Shown piece after piece: positions 16,981 to 27,544 of a DNA stretch of 57,223 bases. Made by a program: the position numbers and the translations under genes. Source of the DNA: Streptomyces sp. MMG1533 (GTDB lineage: Bacteria > Actinomycetota > Actinomycetes > Streptomycetales > Streptomycetaceae); NCBI RefSeq assembly GCF_001279775.1, contig NZ_LGDG01000254.1:1-57223 (forward strand), read 5' to 3'. Each line of letters begins with the position of its first letter. Positions within the stretch are counted from its first letter, which is position 1. The notes below the pieces were generated by a model, which did no database searches, was not told the DNA's origin, and saw only the letters and a list, made by a program, of their open reading frames with translations.

Positions 16981-18003
16981 GTGGGGTCCCATCGCCGCCA
17001 TGCACCGTCCGGGTTCGACCGGGGCGCCGGTGCAGCGCTCTGTGTCATGTCAGCCGCCGCCGCGGCCTTCGGCGTCCTGCCGGCCACGTCGGCCGTCGCC
17101 GAACCGCACGACGACACCCGCGCGGAGGTGGACCGCCTCTACGAAGAGGCCGAGCAGGCCGCCGAGGCCTACAACAAGGCCGACGAGCGCGCCGACGGCC
17201 TCCGTGAGGAGGTCGGTACCGCGCAGGACGGGATCGCCCGCCAGCAGGAGCGCATCAACCGCATGCGGGAGGCGCTCGGATCGCTCGCCGGTGCCCAGTA
17301 CCGCTCCGGGGGGCTCGACCCCTCCCTGGCGCTGCTGTTCTCCGACGACCCGGACGACTACCTCGACAAGGCCTCCGTCCTCGACCGCATCACCACGCAG
17401 CAGGCGGGCGAGCTCGAGGACCTCCAGGAGGCCATGCGCGAACTCGCCCAGGAGCGCTCCGAAGCGGCCGAGAAGCTCGGCGAACTGGAGAAGAGCCGCA
17501 AGGCCGTCGCCTCCCACAAGCGGACCGTCGAGAACAAGCTCGCCAAGGCGCGCGCACTTCTCAACGCCCTGCCGGCCGGCGAGCGCGACGCCTTTGGCCG
17601 GGCCTCCCGCTCCGGCCGCTCCGACATGCCGGACCTCGGCGGCGTCGTCCCGCCGTCCGCCCGTGCGGCCGCCGCCATCGCCGCCGCCCGCTCCGCGCTC
17701 GGCAGGCCGTACGTCTGGGGCGCCAACGGCCCTTCCGGCTTCGACTGTTCGGGCCTGATGCAGTGGTCCTACGCGCAGGCGGGCGTCTCCCTGCCGCGCA
17801 CCTCGCAGGGCCAGCGCCACGCCGGCCGCCAGGTCCCGCTCTCCCAGGCCCAGCCCGGCGACCTGGTCACCTACCGGTCCGACGCCAGCCACGTGGCGAT
17901 GTACATGGGCAACGGCCAGGTCATCCACGCGCCCTATCCCGGGGCGCCGGTGCGCTACGACCCGGTGGGCATGATCCCGGGCGCGACCGTCACCAGGGTC
18001 TGA
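16981..18003 (+). CDS. secreted NlpC/P60 peptidoglycan hydrolase (tandem copy 2)
   Basis: A 340-residue paralogue of the preceding gene with the same plan: signal peptide (Ala-rich cleavage region near SAVAEPHDD), coiled coil (LYEEAEQAAEAY matches copy 1 almost word for word), and a C-terminal NlpC/P60 domain with Cys256 in FDCSGLMQWSYAQAG and His304 in SHVAMYMG. The GTG start at 16981, 11 nt after GGAAGGAG, gives MGSHRRHAP, aligning with MASHRRPKQP of copy 1. The two genes are a local duplication, probably kept for different growth stages or sites. Confidence 0.91.
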   Translation: MGSHRRHAPSGFDRGAGAALCVMSAAAAAFGVLPATSAVAEPHDDTRAEVDRLYEEAEQAAEAYNKADERADGLREEVGTAQDGIARQQERINRMREALGSLAGAQYRSGGLDPSLALLFSDDPDDYLDKASVLDRITTQQAGELEDLQEAMRELAQERSEAAEKLGELEKSRKAVASHKRTVENKLAKARALLNALPAGERDAFGRASRSGRSDMPDLGGVVPPSARAAAAIAAARSALGRPYVWGANGPSGFDCSGLMQWSYAQAGVSLPRTSQGQRHAGRQVPLSQAQPGDLVTYRSDASHVAMYMGNGQVIHAPYPGAPVRYDPVGMIPGATVTRV

Positions 18004-18024
18004 CGGCGCACCCCGCGGCCACCG

Positions 18025-18030
18025 TACGAT
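18025..18030 (+). promoter_or_regulatory. candidate leaderless promoter -10 (TACGAT)
   Basis: TACGAT ends 7 nt before the GTG at 18038, the commonest spacing in the leaderless set of this window. The intervening CGGGAAC is at best a poor ribosome site. Confidence 0.5.
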
Positions 18031-18037
18031 CGGGAAC

Positions 18038-19231
18038 GTGGCTGGTCGAGGGCGGGCGTCGGGACGCGGAGTCGTGGCGCTGTGTCTGCTGTTGCTCGTC
18101 GGCCTGGTGGGGTGCGGGGGGAAACCGGCCACCGACAGCGCCAAGGCCGACGTGCAGCGGATCCTGGACCGGCGCGCGACCGCGGTCCTGGACCGCGACC
18201 GGGCGGCGTTCGTGAAGACGGGCGCGCTGAGCTGGTTCACGAACCTCACCGCGGTCCCGCTCGCCGACTGGTCCTACCGCGTCACCGCCCTGCACCGCAC
18301 CGGCGACACCGCCACCGCCGACGCCCAACTGCGCTACCGCGTCCAGGGTTACGACCGCGCCCCCGTCACCGTCGGCCGCACCCTGACCCTGAGCCTGGAC
18401 GCGGGCGGGCAGTGGTACGTGGACGCCGAGCAGCCCGCGAGGAAGACCGCCCAGCAGCTGTGGGACCAGGGCGAGGTCATGACCGTACGGGGTGAGCACA
18501 GCCTCGTTCTCGGGGTGGGGCAGTCCGGCGAGCAACTGCACTCCTACGCCGATCTGGCGGACCGCGCGGTACCGGCCGTGTCGGACGCGTGGGGCACCGA
18601 CTGGCCCCGGCACGTCGTCGTGCTCGTGCCGAGATCGCTGGAGGGCATGGCGGGGCTGCTCGGCTCGCCCGCCTCCTCGTACCGGGGGATCGCGGCGGTC
18701 ACCACCGGCGAGACGGGCGCGCCCGCGCAGGCGCCCGCGGACCGGATCATCGTCAACCCGGACGCGTACGGCGTCCTCGGCTCCGTCGGCAAGCAGGTCG
18801 TGCTCACCCATGAGACGACCCATGTCGCCACCCGCGCCGACACCACCCCCGCGACGCCGCTGTGGCTGTCCGAGGGGTACGCCGACTGGATCGGCTACCG
18901 CGGCAGCGGACGTACGCCGGTCCAGGCCGCGCCCGAGCTGTGGGACGCCGTGACCGAGGGCAGGCTGCCGGCCGCGCTGCCGACCGACCGGGACTTCGGC
19001 TTCAGCGGCGACGCGGCCGGGCTCGCCCGGGCCTACGAGGGCGGCTGGATGGCCTGCCGGATGATCGCCGAACGCTGGGGCGAGGTGCGGCTGAAGGAGT
19101 TCTACCAGGCCGTGGGCGGGCACGAGAAGCGGGCGGGGGCGGTCGAGGACGCGATGAAGGAAGTCCTCGACACGGCACCGGGCGAGTTCACCGAGCAGTG
19201 GCGGCGGTATCTGCGGGATCAGCTGGGCTGA
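18038..19231 (+). CDS. HExxH metallopeptidase-like lipoprotein
   Basis: A 397-residue predicted lipoprotein: a short basic N-terminus, a hydrophobic core, and a lipobox LVGCG near residue 27. The first 200 residues look like a duplicated NTF2-like or beta-rich domain. The second half carries HETTH (His258-Glu259-His262) with WLSEGYADW, in which Glu279 can be the third zinc ligand as in gluzincin peptidases. It is therefore probably an extracytoplasmic zinc peptidase or a relative, with unknown substrate. Its 3' end overlaps the convergent PadR gene by 13 bp. Confidence 0.78.
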   Translation: MAGRGRASGRGVVALCLLLLVGLVGCGGKPATDSAKADVQRILDRRATAVLDRDRAAFVKTGALSWFTNLTAVPLADWSYRVTALHRTGDTATADAQLRYRVQGYDRAPVTVGRTLTLSLDAGGQWYVDAEQPARKTAQQLWDQGEVMTVRGEHSLVLGVGQSGEQLHSYADLADRAVPAVSDAWGTDWPRHVVVLVPRSLEGMAGLLGSPASSYRGIAAVTTGETGAPAQAPADRIIVNPDAYGVLGSVGKQVVLTHETTHVATRADTTPATPLWLSEGYADWIGYRGSGRTPVQAAPELWDAVTEGRLPAALPTDRDFGFSGDAAGLARAYEGGWMACRMIAERWGEVRLKEFYQAVGGHEKRAGAVEDAMKEVLDTAPGEFTEQWRRYLRDQLG

Positions 19232-19749
19232 TCGAGCCGTGCGACGGCCTCCTTGAGCCAGGCACGCTCGGCCCGGCCGGTCGCCCGGGCCACCCGCAGC
19301 ATGCCCTCCCGGAACCGGTCACCCGTCTCCTCCGCCCGTACCGGCTTCCCGTCCTCGTAGAAGAAGCTCGCGGGCGTCTCCAGGAACTCCAGACGGCGCC
19401 GCAGCACCGCGGCCTGCTCCCGGCGGTCGGGCAGGTGCCGTAGGAACGCCAGGAGCGTGTTGAAGCGCACCTGGTCCGTGATCTCGGCCTGCTTGGGGTG
19501 CCGCAGCCGCTCCAGCAGATCCTCACGGCCGGTGGCGGTCAGGGACAGCATCCGGCGCGGGGCCGCGCTGGTGCCGGGCTCGGTGTGCTGGTCGAGCTTG
19601 CCCGCGGTCACCAGGCGGGTGATGGCGGGGTAGAGGGCGCCGTCGCTGACCGGGCGGACATGGCCGCTGAGGGCCTTGATGCGTTCCTTCAACTCGTAGC
19701 CGTGCAGCGGTTGTTCGGCCAGGAAGCCCAGGATCGACAGCTCCAGCAC
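19219..19749 (-). CDS. PadR family transcriptional regulator
   Basis: A 176-residue regulator with an N-terminal winged helix (LSILGFLAEQPLHGYELKER, then GALYPAITRLVTAGKL) and a C-terminal helical dimerisation region of the Vir/AphA type. It is divergent from a MATE efflux gene with an 87-bp gap holding a strong inverted repeat, the classic arrangement for local repression by PadR proteins. The GTG start follows AAGGAGG at 5-nt spacing. The inducing ligand is unknown; a substrate of the pump is the natural guess. Confidence 0.9.
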   Translation of the reverse strand: MLELSILGFLAEQPLHGYELKERIKALSGHVRPVSDGALYPAITRLVTAGKLDQHTEPGTSAAPRRMLSLTATGREDLLERLRHPKQAEITDQVRFNTLLAFLRHLPDRREQAAVLRRRLEFLETPASFFYEDGKPVRAEETGDRFREGMLRVARATGRAERAWLKEAVARLDQPS

Positions 19750-19780
19750 TGGTTCCTCCTTGCGGGTGTCGTACCGGCAT

Positions 19781-19820
19781 GCTACCTCTTATCGAGCTAC
19801 CTCGTTTAGAGGTAGCTCGA
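19781..19820. promoter_or_regulatory. PadR operator candidate
   Basis: A perfect inverted repeat, TCGAGCTACCTC (19792-19803) and GAGGTAGCTCGA (19809-19820), is separated by GTTTA. A third half-site, GCTACCTCT at 19781-19789, pairs in the inverted sense with AGAGGTAGC at 19808-19816. The cluster fills the gap between the divergent PadR and MATE starts. Confidence 0.8.
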
Positions 19821-19836
19821 ATCGAGGGAGGTCGCG

Positions 19837-21159
19837 GTGAACACCCACCGCAAACAGCTCATGGCGCTCGCCCACCCCGTCTACCTCGCGCTCCTGGCCT
19901 CCGTCGCCGCCGGAATCATCAACACCCTCTGGGTCTCCCGGCTCGGCGGCCCGGCCGTCGCCGCCGTGGCCGTGGCGACCAACACCGAGAACGTGCTGCT
20001 CGGCGTCGCCCTGGTCTTCGGCTCCGGTACGACCGTGCTGGTCGCGCACGCCAGGGGTGCGCGGGATCCGGGCGCGGTGCGGGCGGCGGTGCGCGGGGGC
20101 CGGGCGCTGTGCGCGCTGGTCACGCCGGTGGTCGTGGCGGGCGGGCTGCTGCTGCGTGAGCCGTTGTCCCGGCTGGTCCTGGGCGAGGGCGACGCCTTGT
20201 CGCTCGCGGTGGCCTACTTCGCGATCTCGATGCCGGGCATCGCCGTCTTCTTCGCGCAGAACCTCGTGGACGGCATCCTCAAGGGCACCGGCGACACCAG
20301 GGCCCCGATGCGGCTCGCCCTCCTCGCGAACGGTCTGATCCTCGTCTGCGACCCGTTCTTCATCCACCTCTACGGCGTCCGGGGCGCCGCCGCCTCCACG
20401 GTGCTGTGCCGGTGTCTGACCCTCGGCGTGGGACTTTCGGTGCTGCGCCGCAACAAGCTGCTCCGGGAGTGCGCGGGTGCGCGGCCCTCGGAGGGCACCT
20501 GGGCCGCGTCGCGCAGGACGCTGCGGACCGGGCTGCCGATGTCCGCCGACTTCACCGTGCGGCAGGCCGGGGCGCTCGCGCTGGTCGCGATCGTGGCGCG
20601 GCTCGGGGTGACGGCGGTCGCCGCCTACTCGATCGCCTACAAGGTCATGTACGTAGCCACCATGGCCTTCTACGCCGTCCGTCAGGCCGCCTCCATCCAC
20701 ACCGCGCACTCCCGGGGAGCCGGCCAGGACGCGGGGCGGCAGATCGGGCGGCAGGCGGTGCTGGTGTCCGGGGTGGTGGGGCTGGCGGCGGCCGTCCTGC
20801 TGTTCGTCGCGGCCCCGTGGATCATGGCTGCCTTCGGCGCCGGGCCCGCGGTCGCCCACGAAGGCACACTGTTCCTGCGCTGCGTGGGGCCCTACCTGCT
20901 GCTGATGGCCTGCTTCATCGCGGTCGGCGGGGTCTTCGAGGGGAGCGGGGGAGCGCCGGCGCTGCTGCGGGTGACCGTGCTCGGCACGGCGGTCCAGCTT
21001 CCCCTGGCGTACGGCCTCACGGGCCTGGGCCTGGGCCTGCCCGGGGTGTGCCTGGCGCTGGCGTCGGCCATGGCGGTGCAGTGCGGGGCGGTGCCGGTGC
21101 TGTTCCGGCGGGGCCGGAATCAGGCGGAGGCCGACGTCTCCTTGGCGCGGGCGGCCTGA
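19837..21159 (+). CDS. MATE family multidrug efflux transporter
   Basis: A 440-residue inner-membrane antiporter with about twelve hydrophobic helices in two homologous halves, similar to the DinF/NorM group. Recognisable segments are AIVARLGVTAVAAYSIAYKVMY and the glycine-rich ends of helices. It would export cationic or aromatic compounds using the Na+ or H+ gradient. The GTG start follows GGGAGG. A PadR repressor is divergent with a palindromic operator between them. Its last 40 bp overlap the convergent glycosyltransferase gene. Confidence 0.9.
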   Translation: MNTHRKQLMALAHPVYLALLASVAAGIINTLWVSRLGGPAVAAVAVATNTENVLLGVALVFGSGTTVLVAHARGARDPGAVRAAVRGGRALCALVTPVVVAGGLLLREPLSRLVLGEGDALSLAVAYFAISMPGIAVFFAQNLVDGILKGTGDTRAPMRLALLANGLILVCDPFFIHLYGVRGAAASTVLCRCLTLGVGLSVLRRNKLLRECAGARPSEGTWAASRRTLRTGLPMSADFTVRQAGALALVAIVARLGVTAVAAYSIAYKVMYVATMAFYAVRQAASIHTAHSRGAGQDAGRQIGRQAVLVSGVVGLAAAVLLFVAAPWIMAAFGAGPAVAHEGTLFLRCVGPYLLLMACFIAVGGVFEGSGGAPALLRVTVLGTAVQLPLAYGLTGLGLGLPGVCLALASAMAVQCGAVPVLFRRGRNQAEADVSLARAA

Positions 21160-22355
21160 TCGGGGACCTCGGCCGGGGCGGGCTTCGGCACCGTCGAGCG
21201 CCACAGCCCGCGGGCCGCGACCACGGCGGCGAGGACCAGCAGGCCGTTGCGGACCACCATCAGGGTGATGCCGAGCGGGGTGCTCGTCACCACGTCCCCG
21301 AACCAGAGCGGGAACTCCAGGACCGTCACGAAGCACGCCGCCAGCACCAGGCCGGCCGGCACGCCCATCCGGCTGGCGCGGAAGCACAGGCACACGGCCG
21401 CGACGCCGACCAGCCACACCATGTACTGCGGGCTGATCACGCGGCTGGTCACGGTGAACATCAGCACCGCCACGAACGCCGCGTCGGCCGCCGTGTGCGC
21501 CTCGAACCGGGTCGCCACCAGCCGCCACAGGAGCAGCCAGCCGAACGTCATGCCGGTCAGGGTCAGCGCGGCGGTGCTCACCACGTTCACCCACGGGCCG
21601 AGGAACTCGACCGAGCCGTAGTTGAGCAGCACCTGGCCGTCCCAGCCGTAGTGCCGGGCCACGTGGAAGACCAGCGCGCCCAGCGACTCCACCTCGGTGC
21701 CCCGGTCGCGCTGGAAGGTCAGGAAGGCGAACGCGCCGGGCATCGCCAGGGCGAACAGCGCGGCCAGCACGACGACGGTCGCCGCCGCCGACGCCCAGGC
21801 CCTGCGCCCCCGGACGCCCAGGAGCAGCAGCGCCGGCCAGACCTTCAGCATCGCCCCGAAGCCCGCGAGGGCGCCCATCAGGCGGGGGTGCCGGGCGCCC
21901 GCGAGCAGGGCGGCGACCGCGACCGCGGTGACCATCACGTCGTAGCGGGCGTAGACGGTGGGGCCGAGCAGCGGTACGCCGGCCACCCACACCCAGGCGC
22001 CACGCAGCCGCCGGCCCGGGCGCCGGCCCGCGTACAGCAGCAGCGACAGGACCACCAGGTCGGCGAGGAAGGCGAGGACGAAGAAGGCCGACGCGTAGTC
22101 GAGGAAGGGCAGCAGGCCGGGGGAGAGGATCGCGAGAGCCGCGGCGGGCGGATACTGCCAGGTGACGTCGTCCAGCGGGAAGGTGCCGGTCCGCAGCACG
22201 TCGAACCAGCTCTGGTAGATGACGGAGACGTCGCTCGTGACGTCCGGGCCCGGGAAGACGTACACCTTGAACACGAAGAGCAGCAGCAACAGCCTGGTCA
22301 CGCCCCAGGTCGGCAGCAGCCACGTCAGCGACCGCCTCGCACCCGTCGTCTCCAC
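21120..22355 (-). CDS. GT87-type polyprenol-phosphate mannosyltransferase
   Basis: A 411-residue polytopic membrane protein with about ten helices and a DYASAFFVLAF segment, like the GT-C mannosyltransferases of actinobacteria (GT87/DUF2029) that use polyprenyl-phosphate mannose. The GTG at 22355 is chosen because AGGGGAT lies 6 nt upstream and the protein then starts with a short arm before the first helix (TWLLPTWGVTRLLLLLFVFK). The divergent neighbour is a PimB'-like mannosyltransferase, so both may act on mannosylated lipids or glycans. Acceptor specificity is not shown by the sequence. Confidence 0.82.
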   Translation of the reverse strand: METTGARRSLTWLLPTWGVTRLLLLLFVFKVYVFPGPDVTSDVSVIYQSWFDVLRTGTFPLDDVTWQYPPAAALAILSPGLLPFLDYASAFFVLAFLADLVVLSLLLYAGRRPGRRLRGAWVWVAGVPLLGPTVYARYDVMVTAVAVAALLAGARHPRLMGALAGFGAMLKVWPALLLLGVRGRRAWASAAATVVVLAALFALAMPGAFAFLTFQRDRGTEVESLGALVFHVARHYGWDGQVLLNYGSVEFLGPWVNVVSTAALTLTGMTFGWLLLWRLVATRFEAHTAADAAFVAVLMFTVTSRVISPQYMVWLVGVAAVCLCFRASRMGVPAGLVLAACFVTVLEFPLWFGDVVTSTPLGITLMVVRNGLLVLAAVVAARGLWRSTVPKPAPAEVPDQAARAKETSASA

Positions 22356-22462
22356 GTGATCCCCTGCCCGTTCGCTGCTCGTCTTGAGGGGAACATGATG
22401 TCCTGCCCTCCTGTGAGGGTGCCATAAACGCGGCCGCGGGCGGCTGTGAGCAGGCGGTTCGG

Positions 22463-22468
22463 TAGGGT
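22463..22468 (+). promoter_or_regulatory. candidate leaderless promoter -10 (TAGGGT)
   Basis: TAGGGT ends 8 nt before the ATG at 22477, with no ribosome site between. It lies in the 121-bp divergent gap between the two mannosyltransferase-type genes. Confidence 0.5.
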
Positions 22469-22476
22469 CTGCGGCG

Positions 22477-23619
22477 ATGCACAAGACCCTGATCGTCACG
22501 AACGACTTCCCGCCTCGGCCGGGCGGCATCCAGGCGTTCCTGCACAACATGGCCCTGCGGCTCGACCCCGAGCAGCTCGTCGTCTACGCCTCCACCTGGA
22601 AGCGCGGCCGGGAGGGCGCCGAGGCGACTGCCGCCTTCGATGCCGAGCAGCCCTTCACCGTCGTACGGGACTCCACGACGATGCTGCTGCCGACGCCCGG
22701 GGCGACCCGGCGGGCCGTCGGGCTGCTGCGCGAGCACGGGTGCACCTCGGTGTGGTTCGGGGCGGCGGCGCCGCTGGGTCTGATGGCGCCGGCGCTCAGG
22801 AAGGCGGGCGCCGAGCGGCTGGTGGCCACCACCCACGGGCACGAGGCCGGGTGGGCCCAGCTGCCCGCCGCGCGGCAGCTCCTGCGCCGGATCGGTCAGT
22901 CCACGGACACCATCACCTACCTCGGCGAGTACACGCGCTCGCGGATCGCCCGGGCGCTGACGCCGGACGCGGCCTCGCGGATGGTGCAGCTGCCGCCGGG
23001 CGTCGACGAGAAGACCTTCCACCCCGGCTCGGGCGGTGACGAGGTCCGGACGCGGCTCGGGCTGAGCGAGCGGCCGGTGATCGTGTGCGTCTCCCGGCTG
23101 GTGCCGCGCAAGGGGCAGGACACGCTGATCCTCGCGATGCCCCGGATCCTGGCCGCCGAGCCGGAGGCCGTGCTGCTGATCGTGGGCGGCGGGCCGTACG
23201 AGAAGGAGCTGCGCAGGCTCGCGGGGGAGACCCGGGTCACCGACTCCGTCCGCTTCACCGGCGCGGTGCCCTGGGCCGAGCTGCCCGCGCACTACGGGGC
23301 CGGTGACGTGTTCGCCATGCCGTGCCGGACCCGGCGGGGCGGGCTCGACGTCGAGGGGCTCGGGATCGTCTACCTGGAGGCCTCCGCGACCGGGCTGCCC
23401 GTCGTGGCCGGTGACTCCGGCGGCGCCCCGGACGCCGTCCTCGACGGCGAGACCGGCTGGGTCGTGCGGGGCGGCTCCGCAGAGGAGGCCGCCGACCGGA
23501 TCCTCGTCCTCCTCCAGGACGCCGAGCTGCGCCGACGGATGGGGGAGCGGGGACGGGCGTGGGTCGAGGAGAAGTGGCGGTGGGACCTGCTGGCGGAAAA
23601 GTTGAAGACGTTGCTGTAG
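22477..23619 (+). CDS. GT4 glycosyltransferase, PimB'-like mannosyltransferase
   Basis: A 380-residue GT-B fold enzyme of family GT4. The N-terminus LIVTNDFPPRPGGIQAFLHN is the characteristic start of mycobacterial PimB' (second mannose of phosphatidylinositol mannosides). The C-terminal half has VCVSRLVPRKGQDTLILAMP, LIVGGGPYEKELRRLA and the donor-binding E-X7-E region GLGIVYLEASATGLPVVAGDSGG. It is cytosolic or membrane-associated and uses GDP-mannose. No ribosome site is visible, and TAGGGT 8 nt upstream suggests a leaderless message. Confidence 0.88.
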   Translation: MHKTLIVTNDFPPRPGGIQAFLHNMALRLDPEQLVVYASTWKRGREGAEATAAFDAEQPFTVVRDSTTMLLPTPGATRRAVGLLREHGCTSVWFGAAAPLGLMAPALRKAGAERLVATTHGHEAGWAQLPAARQLLRRIGQSTDTITYLGEYTRSRIARALTPDAASRMVQLPPGVDEKTFHPGSGGDEVRTRLGLSERPVIVCVSRLVPRKGQDTLILAMPRILAAEPEAVLLIVGGGPYEKELRRLAGETRVTDSVRFTGAVPWAELPAHYGAGDVFAMPCRTRRGGLDVEGLGIVYLEASATGLPVVAGDSGGAPDAVLDGETGWVVRGGSAEEAADRILVLLQDAELRRRMGERGRAWVEEKWRWDLLAEKLKTLL

Positions 23620-23645
23620 CGCGACTCCTAGGCGGAGGGAAATAA

Positions 23646-25301
<1,656 letters not shown>

Positions 25302-25327
25302 CAGTGCTTGATGGCTCGGTCGCCTAC

Positions 25328-25413
25328 GGGGCGCCTCAGCCGGTGTCGAGACGGCGATCGTGCTCAGCCCTTCGGGCCTCCGCGCGTTCGCCGTCTCGAC
25401 ACCGGCGCGCCCC
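25328..25413. terminator. large inverted repeat, probable bidirectional terminator
   Basis: GCCGGTGTCGAGACGGCGA at 25339-25357 is the exact complement of 25388-25406 (19 bp). An outer GGGGCGC (25328-25334) pairs with GCGCCCC (25407-25413) across a 4-nt bulge, and an inner GCCC-TTC-GGGC caps the loop. It lies between the convergent choA and acyl-CoA ligase genes. Its size and symmetry also fit a dispersed intergenic element. Confidence 0.75.
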
Positions 25414-25445
25414 TACGGCTCCCTCGCGGCCCGTCAGGGGCCTTG

Positions 25446-27242
25446 CTACTTCTGGTAGATGGCCTCGATCTCGGACGCGTAGTCCTTCGCCACCACGTTG
25501 CGCTTGAGCTTCAGGGACGGCGTGAGGTGGCCCGAATCCTCCGTGAACTGGGAGGACAGAATGCGGAACTTCCGCACCGATTCCGCCTTCGACACCGCGG
25601 CGTTGCCGTCGTCGATCGCCGACTGGATGGCGGCCAGCAGGTCCGCGTCCTCGTGCAGCGACGCCGCGGTGGAACCCTCCGGCTTGCCGTGCTCGGCCGC
25701 CCAGCGGCCCAGGAACTCCTCGTCGACGGTGACCAGCGCGCCCACGAACGGCCGTCCGTCGCCGACCACCATGCACTCCGCGACCAGCGCGTGCGCGCGG
25801 ATCCGGTCCTCGATCACGGCCGGGGCGACGTTCTTGCCGCCCGCGGTGACGATGATCTCCTTCTTGCGGCCGGTGATCCTGAGATAGCCGTCCTCGTCGA
25901 GGGTGCCGATGTCGCCGGTGTGGAACCAGCCGTCGGCCAGCGCCTCGGCGGTCGCCGCCTCGTTGTTCCAGTAGCCCTTGAACAGGTGCTCGCCGTGCAG
26001 CAGCACCTCGCCGTCGTCCGCGATCCTGACGACCGAGCCGGGCAGCGGCTGGCCGACCGTGCCGATCTTCTGGCGGTCCCACGGGTTGAAGGCGGTGGCG
26101 GCACAGGACTCGGTCAGGCCGTAGCCCTCCAGGACCGTGAAGCCGATGCCGCGGAAGAAGTGACCCAGGCGCTCGCCGAGCGGGGCGCCGCCGGAGATGG
26201 CGTACTCGCCCTTGCCGCCGAGGACCGCGCGCAGCTTGCTGTAGACGAGTTTGTCGAAGGTCTTGTGTTTGATCTTCAGGCCGAGGGACGGGCCCGACGG
26301 CGTGTCCAGCGCCTTGCTGTACGCGATCGCGGTGTCCGCGGCCTTGTCGAAGATCTTGCCCTTGCCGTCCGCCTGCGCCTTGGCGCGCGCCGAGTTGTAG
26401 ACCTTCTCGAAGACCCGCGGCACGCCCAGGATCAGCGTCGGCCGGAACGCGGCCAGCTCGTTGGTGAGGTCCTTGATGTCCGGGACGGTGCCCAGCTTGA
26501 TCGGCGCCATCATCGGAGCGATCTGCACGAGCCGGCCGAAGACGTGCGCGAGCGGCAGGAAGAGCAGGACGGAGCACTCGCCGGTGCGGAACAGCGGCCG
26601 CAGTCGCTCCACGATGTTCCCGCACTCGGCGAAGAAGCTGCGGTGGGTGAGCACACAGCCCTTGGGCCGGCCGGTCGTGCCGGAGGTGTAGACGATGGTC
26701 GCCGGGTCGTCGGCCTTGGCGAGCGAGCTGCGCTCCTCGACGGTCTCGTCGGCGACGTCCTGGCCCAGGCGCCCCAGCTCCTCCAGGCCGCCGGCCTCGA
26801 TCTGCCAGACGTGCTTGAGGGCGGGCAGGCTGTCGCGCACCGACTCGACGGCGGCCGTGTGGTTGTCGAGCTCGACGATGCAGGCGGTGGCGCCCGAGTC
26901 GCTCAGGATCCACTGGACCTGCTCCGCCGAGCTGGTCTCGTACACCGGCACGGTGACCGCGCCCGCGCACCAGATCGCGAAGTCGAGCAGGGTCCACTCG
27001 TACCGCGTGCGGGACATCAGGCCGACCCGGTCGCCGGGCTGGACGCCGGAGGCGATGAGCCCCTTGGCGGCCGTGTGCACCTCGGCGAGGAAGGCGGTGG
27101 CCGTCACGTCCTGCCAGGCACCGTCGACCTTGCGGGCGATCACGGCGACGTCCGGATGCTGCGCGGCGTTTCTCCGGACGATGTCGGTGAGATTGCCGTC
27201 CGCAGGGACCTCGTACAAAGCCGGAAGGCTGAACTCGCGCAA
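25446..27242 (-). CDS. long-chain acyl-CoA ligase (FadD15-like)
   Basis: This 598-residue member of the ANL (adenylate-forming) superfamily activates long-chain fatty acids to CoA thioesters. The AMP-binding P-loop IVYTSGTTGRPKGC, the EGYGLTES motif, the GWFHTGDIG motif and the GRKKEIIVTAGGKNVAP hinge with its C-terminal lysine region are all present. The start is TTG at 27242, supported by GAGGAG 8 nt upstream; no ATG or GTG lies nearby. It may feed beta-oxidation or lipid synthesis. The choA gene next door is convergent, and a shared lipid or sterol role is only suggestive. Confidence 0.93.
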   Translation of the reverse strand: MREFSLPALYEVPADGNLTDIVRRNAAQHPDVAVIARKVDGAWQDVTATAFLAEVHTAAKGLIASGVQPGDRVGLMSRTRYEWTLLDFAIWCAGAVTVPVYETSSAEQVQWILSDSGATACIVELDNHTAAVESVRDSLPALKHVWQIEAGGLEELGRLGQDVADETVEERSSLAKADDPATIVYTSGTTGRPKGCVLTHRSFFAECGNIVERLRPLFRTGECSVLLFLPLAHVFGRLVQIAPMMAPIKLGTVPDIKDLTNELAAFRPTLILGVPRVFEKVYNSARAKAQADGKGKIFDKAADTAIAYSKALDTPSGPSLGLKIKHKTFDKLVYSKLRAVLGGKGEYAISGGAPLGERLGHFFRGIGFTVLEGYGLTESCAATAFNPWDRQKIGTVGQPLPGSVVRIADDGEVLLHGEHLFKGYWNNEAATAEALADGWFHTGDIGTLDEDGYLRITGRKKEIIVTAGGKNVAPAVIEDRIRAHALVAECMVVGDGRPFVGALVTVDEEFLGRWAAEHGKPEGSTAASLHEDADLLAAIQSAIDDGNAAVSKAESVRKFRILSSQFTEDSGHLTPSLKLKRNVVAKDYASEIEAIYQK

Positions 27243-27544
27243 GACTGCTGCTCCTCATAGGGCGCCGGCGCCACGACGTTGTGTGATGCGACGGTGCGGT
27301 CCAAGGCTCGGGCGGGTACTCAGAGGCTCACCCCGGGGCCTTGGGAACCGGTGGTTGAAATCCTGAGCACGACTGGACCGACCGGACGTTACCCGCCGGT
27401 ATGGCTTCTTCGACAGGGGGTCCCGGCGAGATGTTCGCTGCGTCACACAGATTGGTTTTCCTTCGCGCACAGTAGTCCACCCACTAACTGACTGGCCAGT
27501 AACCGCAGGTCCTGCCGCCACTGTTCACGTATGCCGCACACGCT
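27243..27544. other. intergenic region with a TetR-type palindrome
   Basis: This gap separates the divergent acyl-CoA ligase and metallophosphoesterase genes. The only strong signal is ACTGGCCAGT at 27491-27500, a perfect 10-bp palindrome inside AACTGACTGGCCAGTAA. It resembles operators of TetR-family regulators. It lies about 250 bp from the ligase start, so control of that gene is possible but not shown. Nothing else was recognised. Confidence 0.5.
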
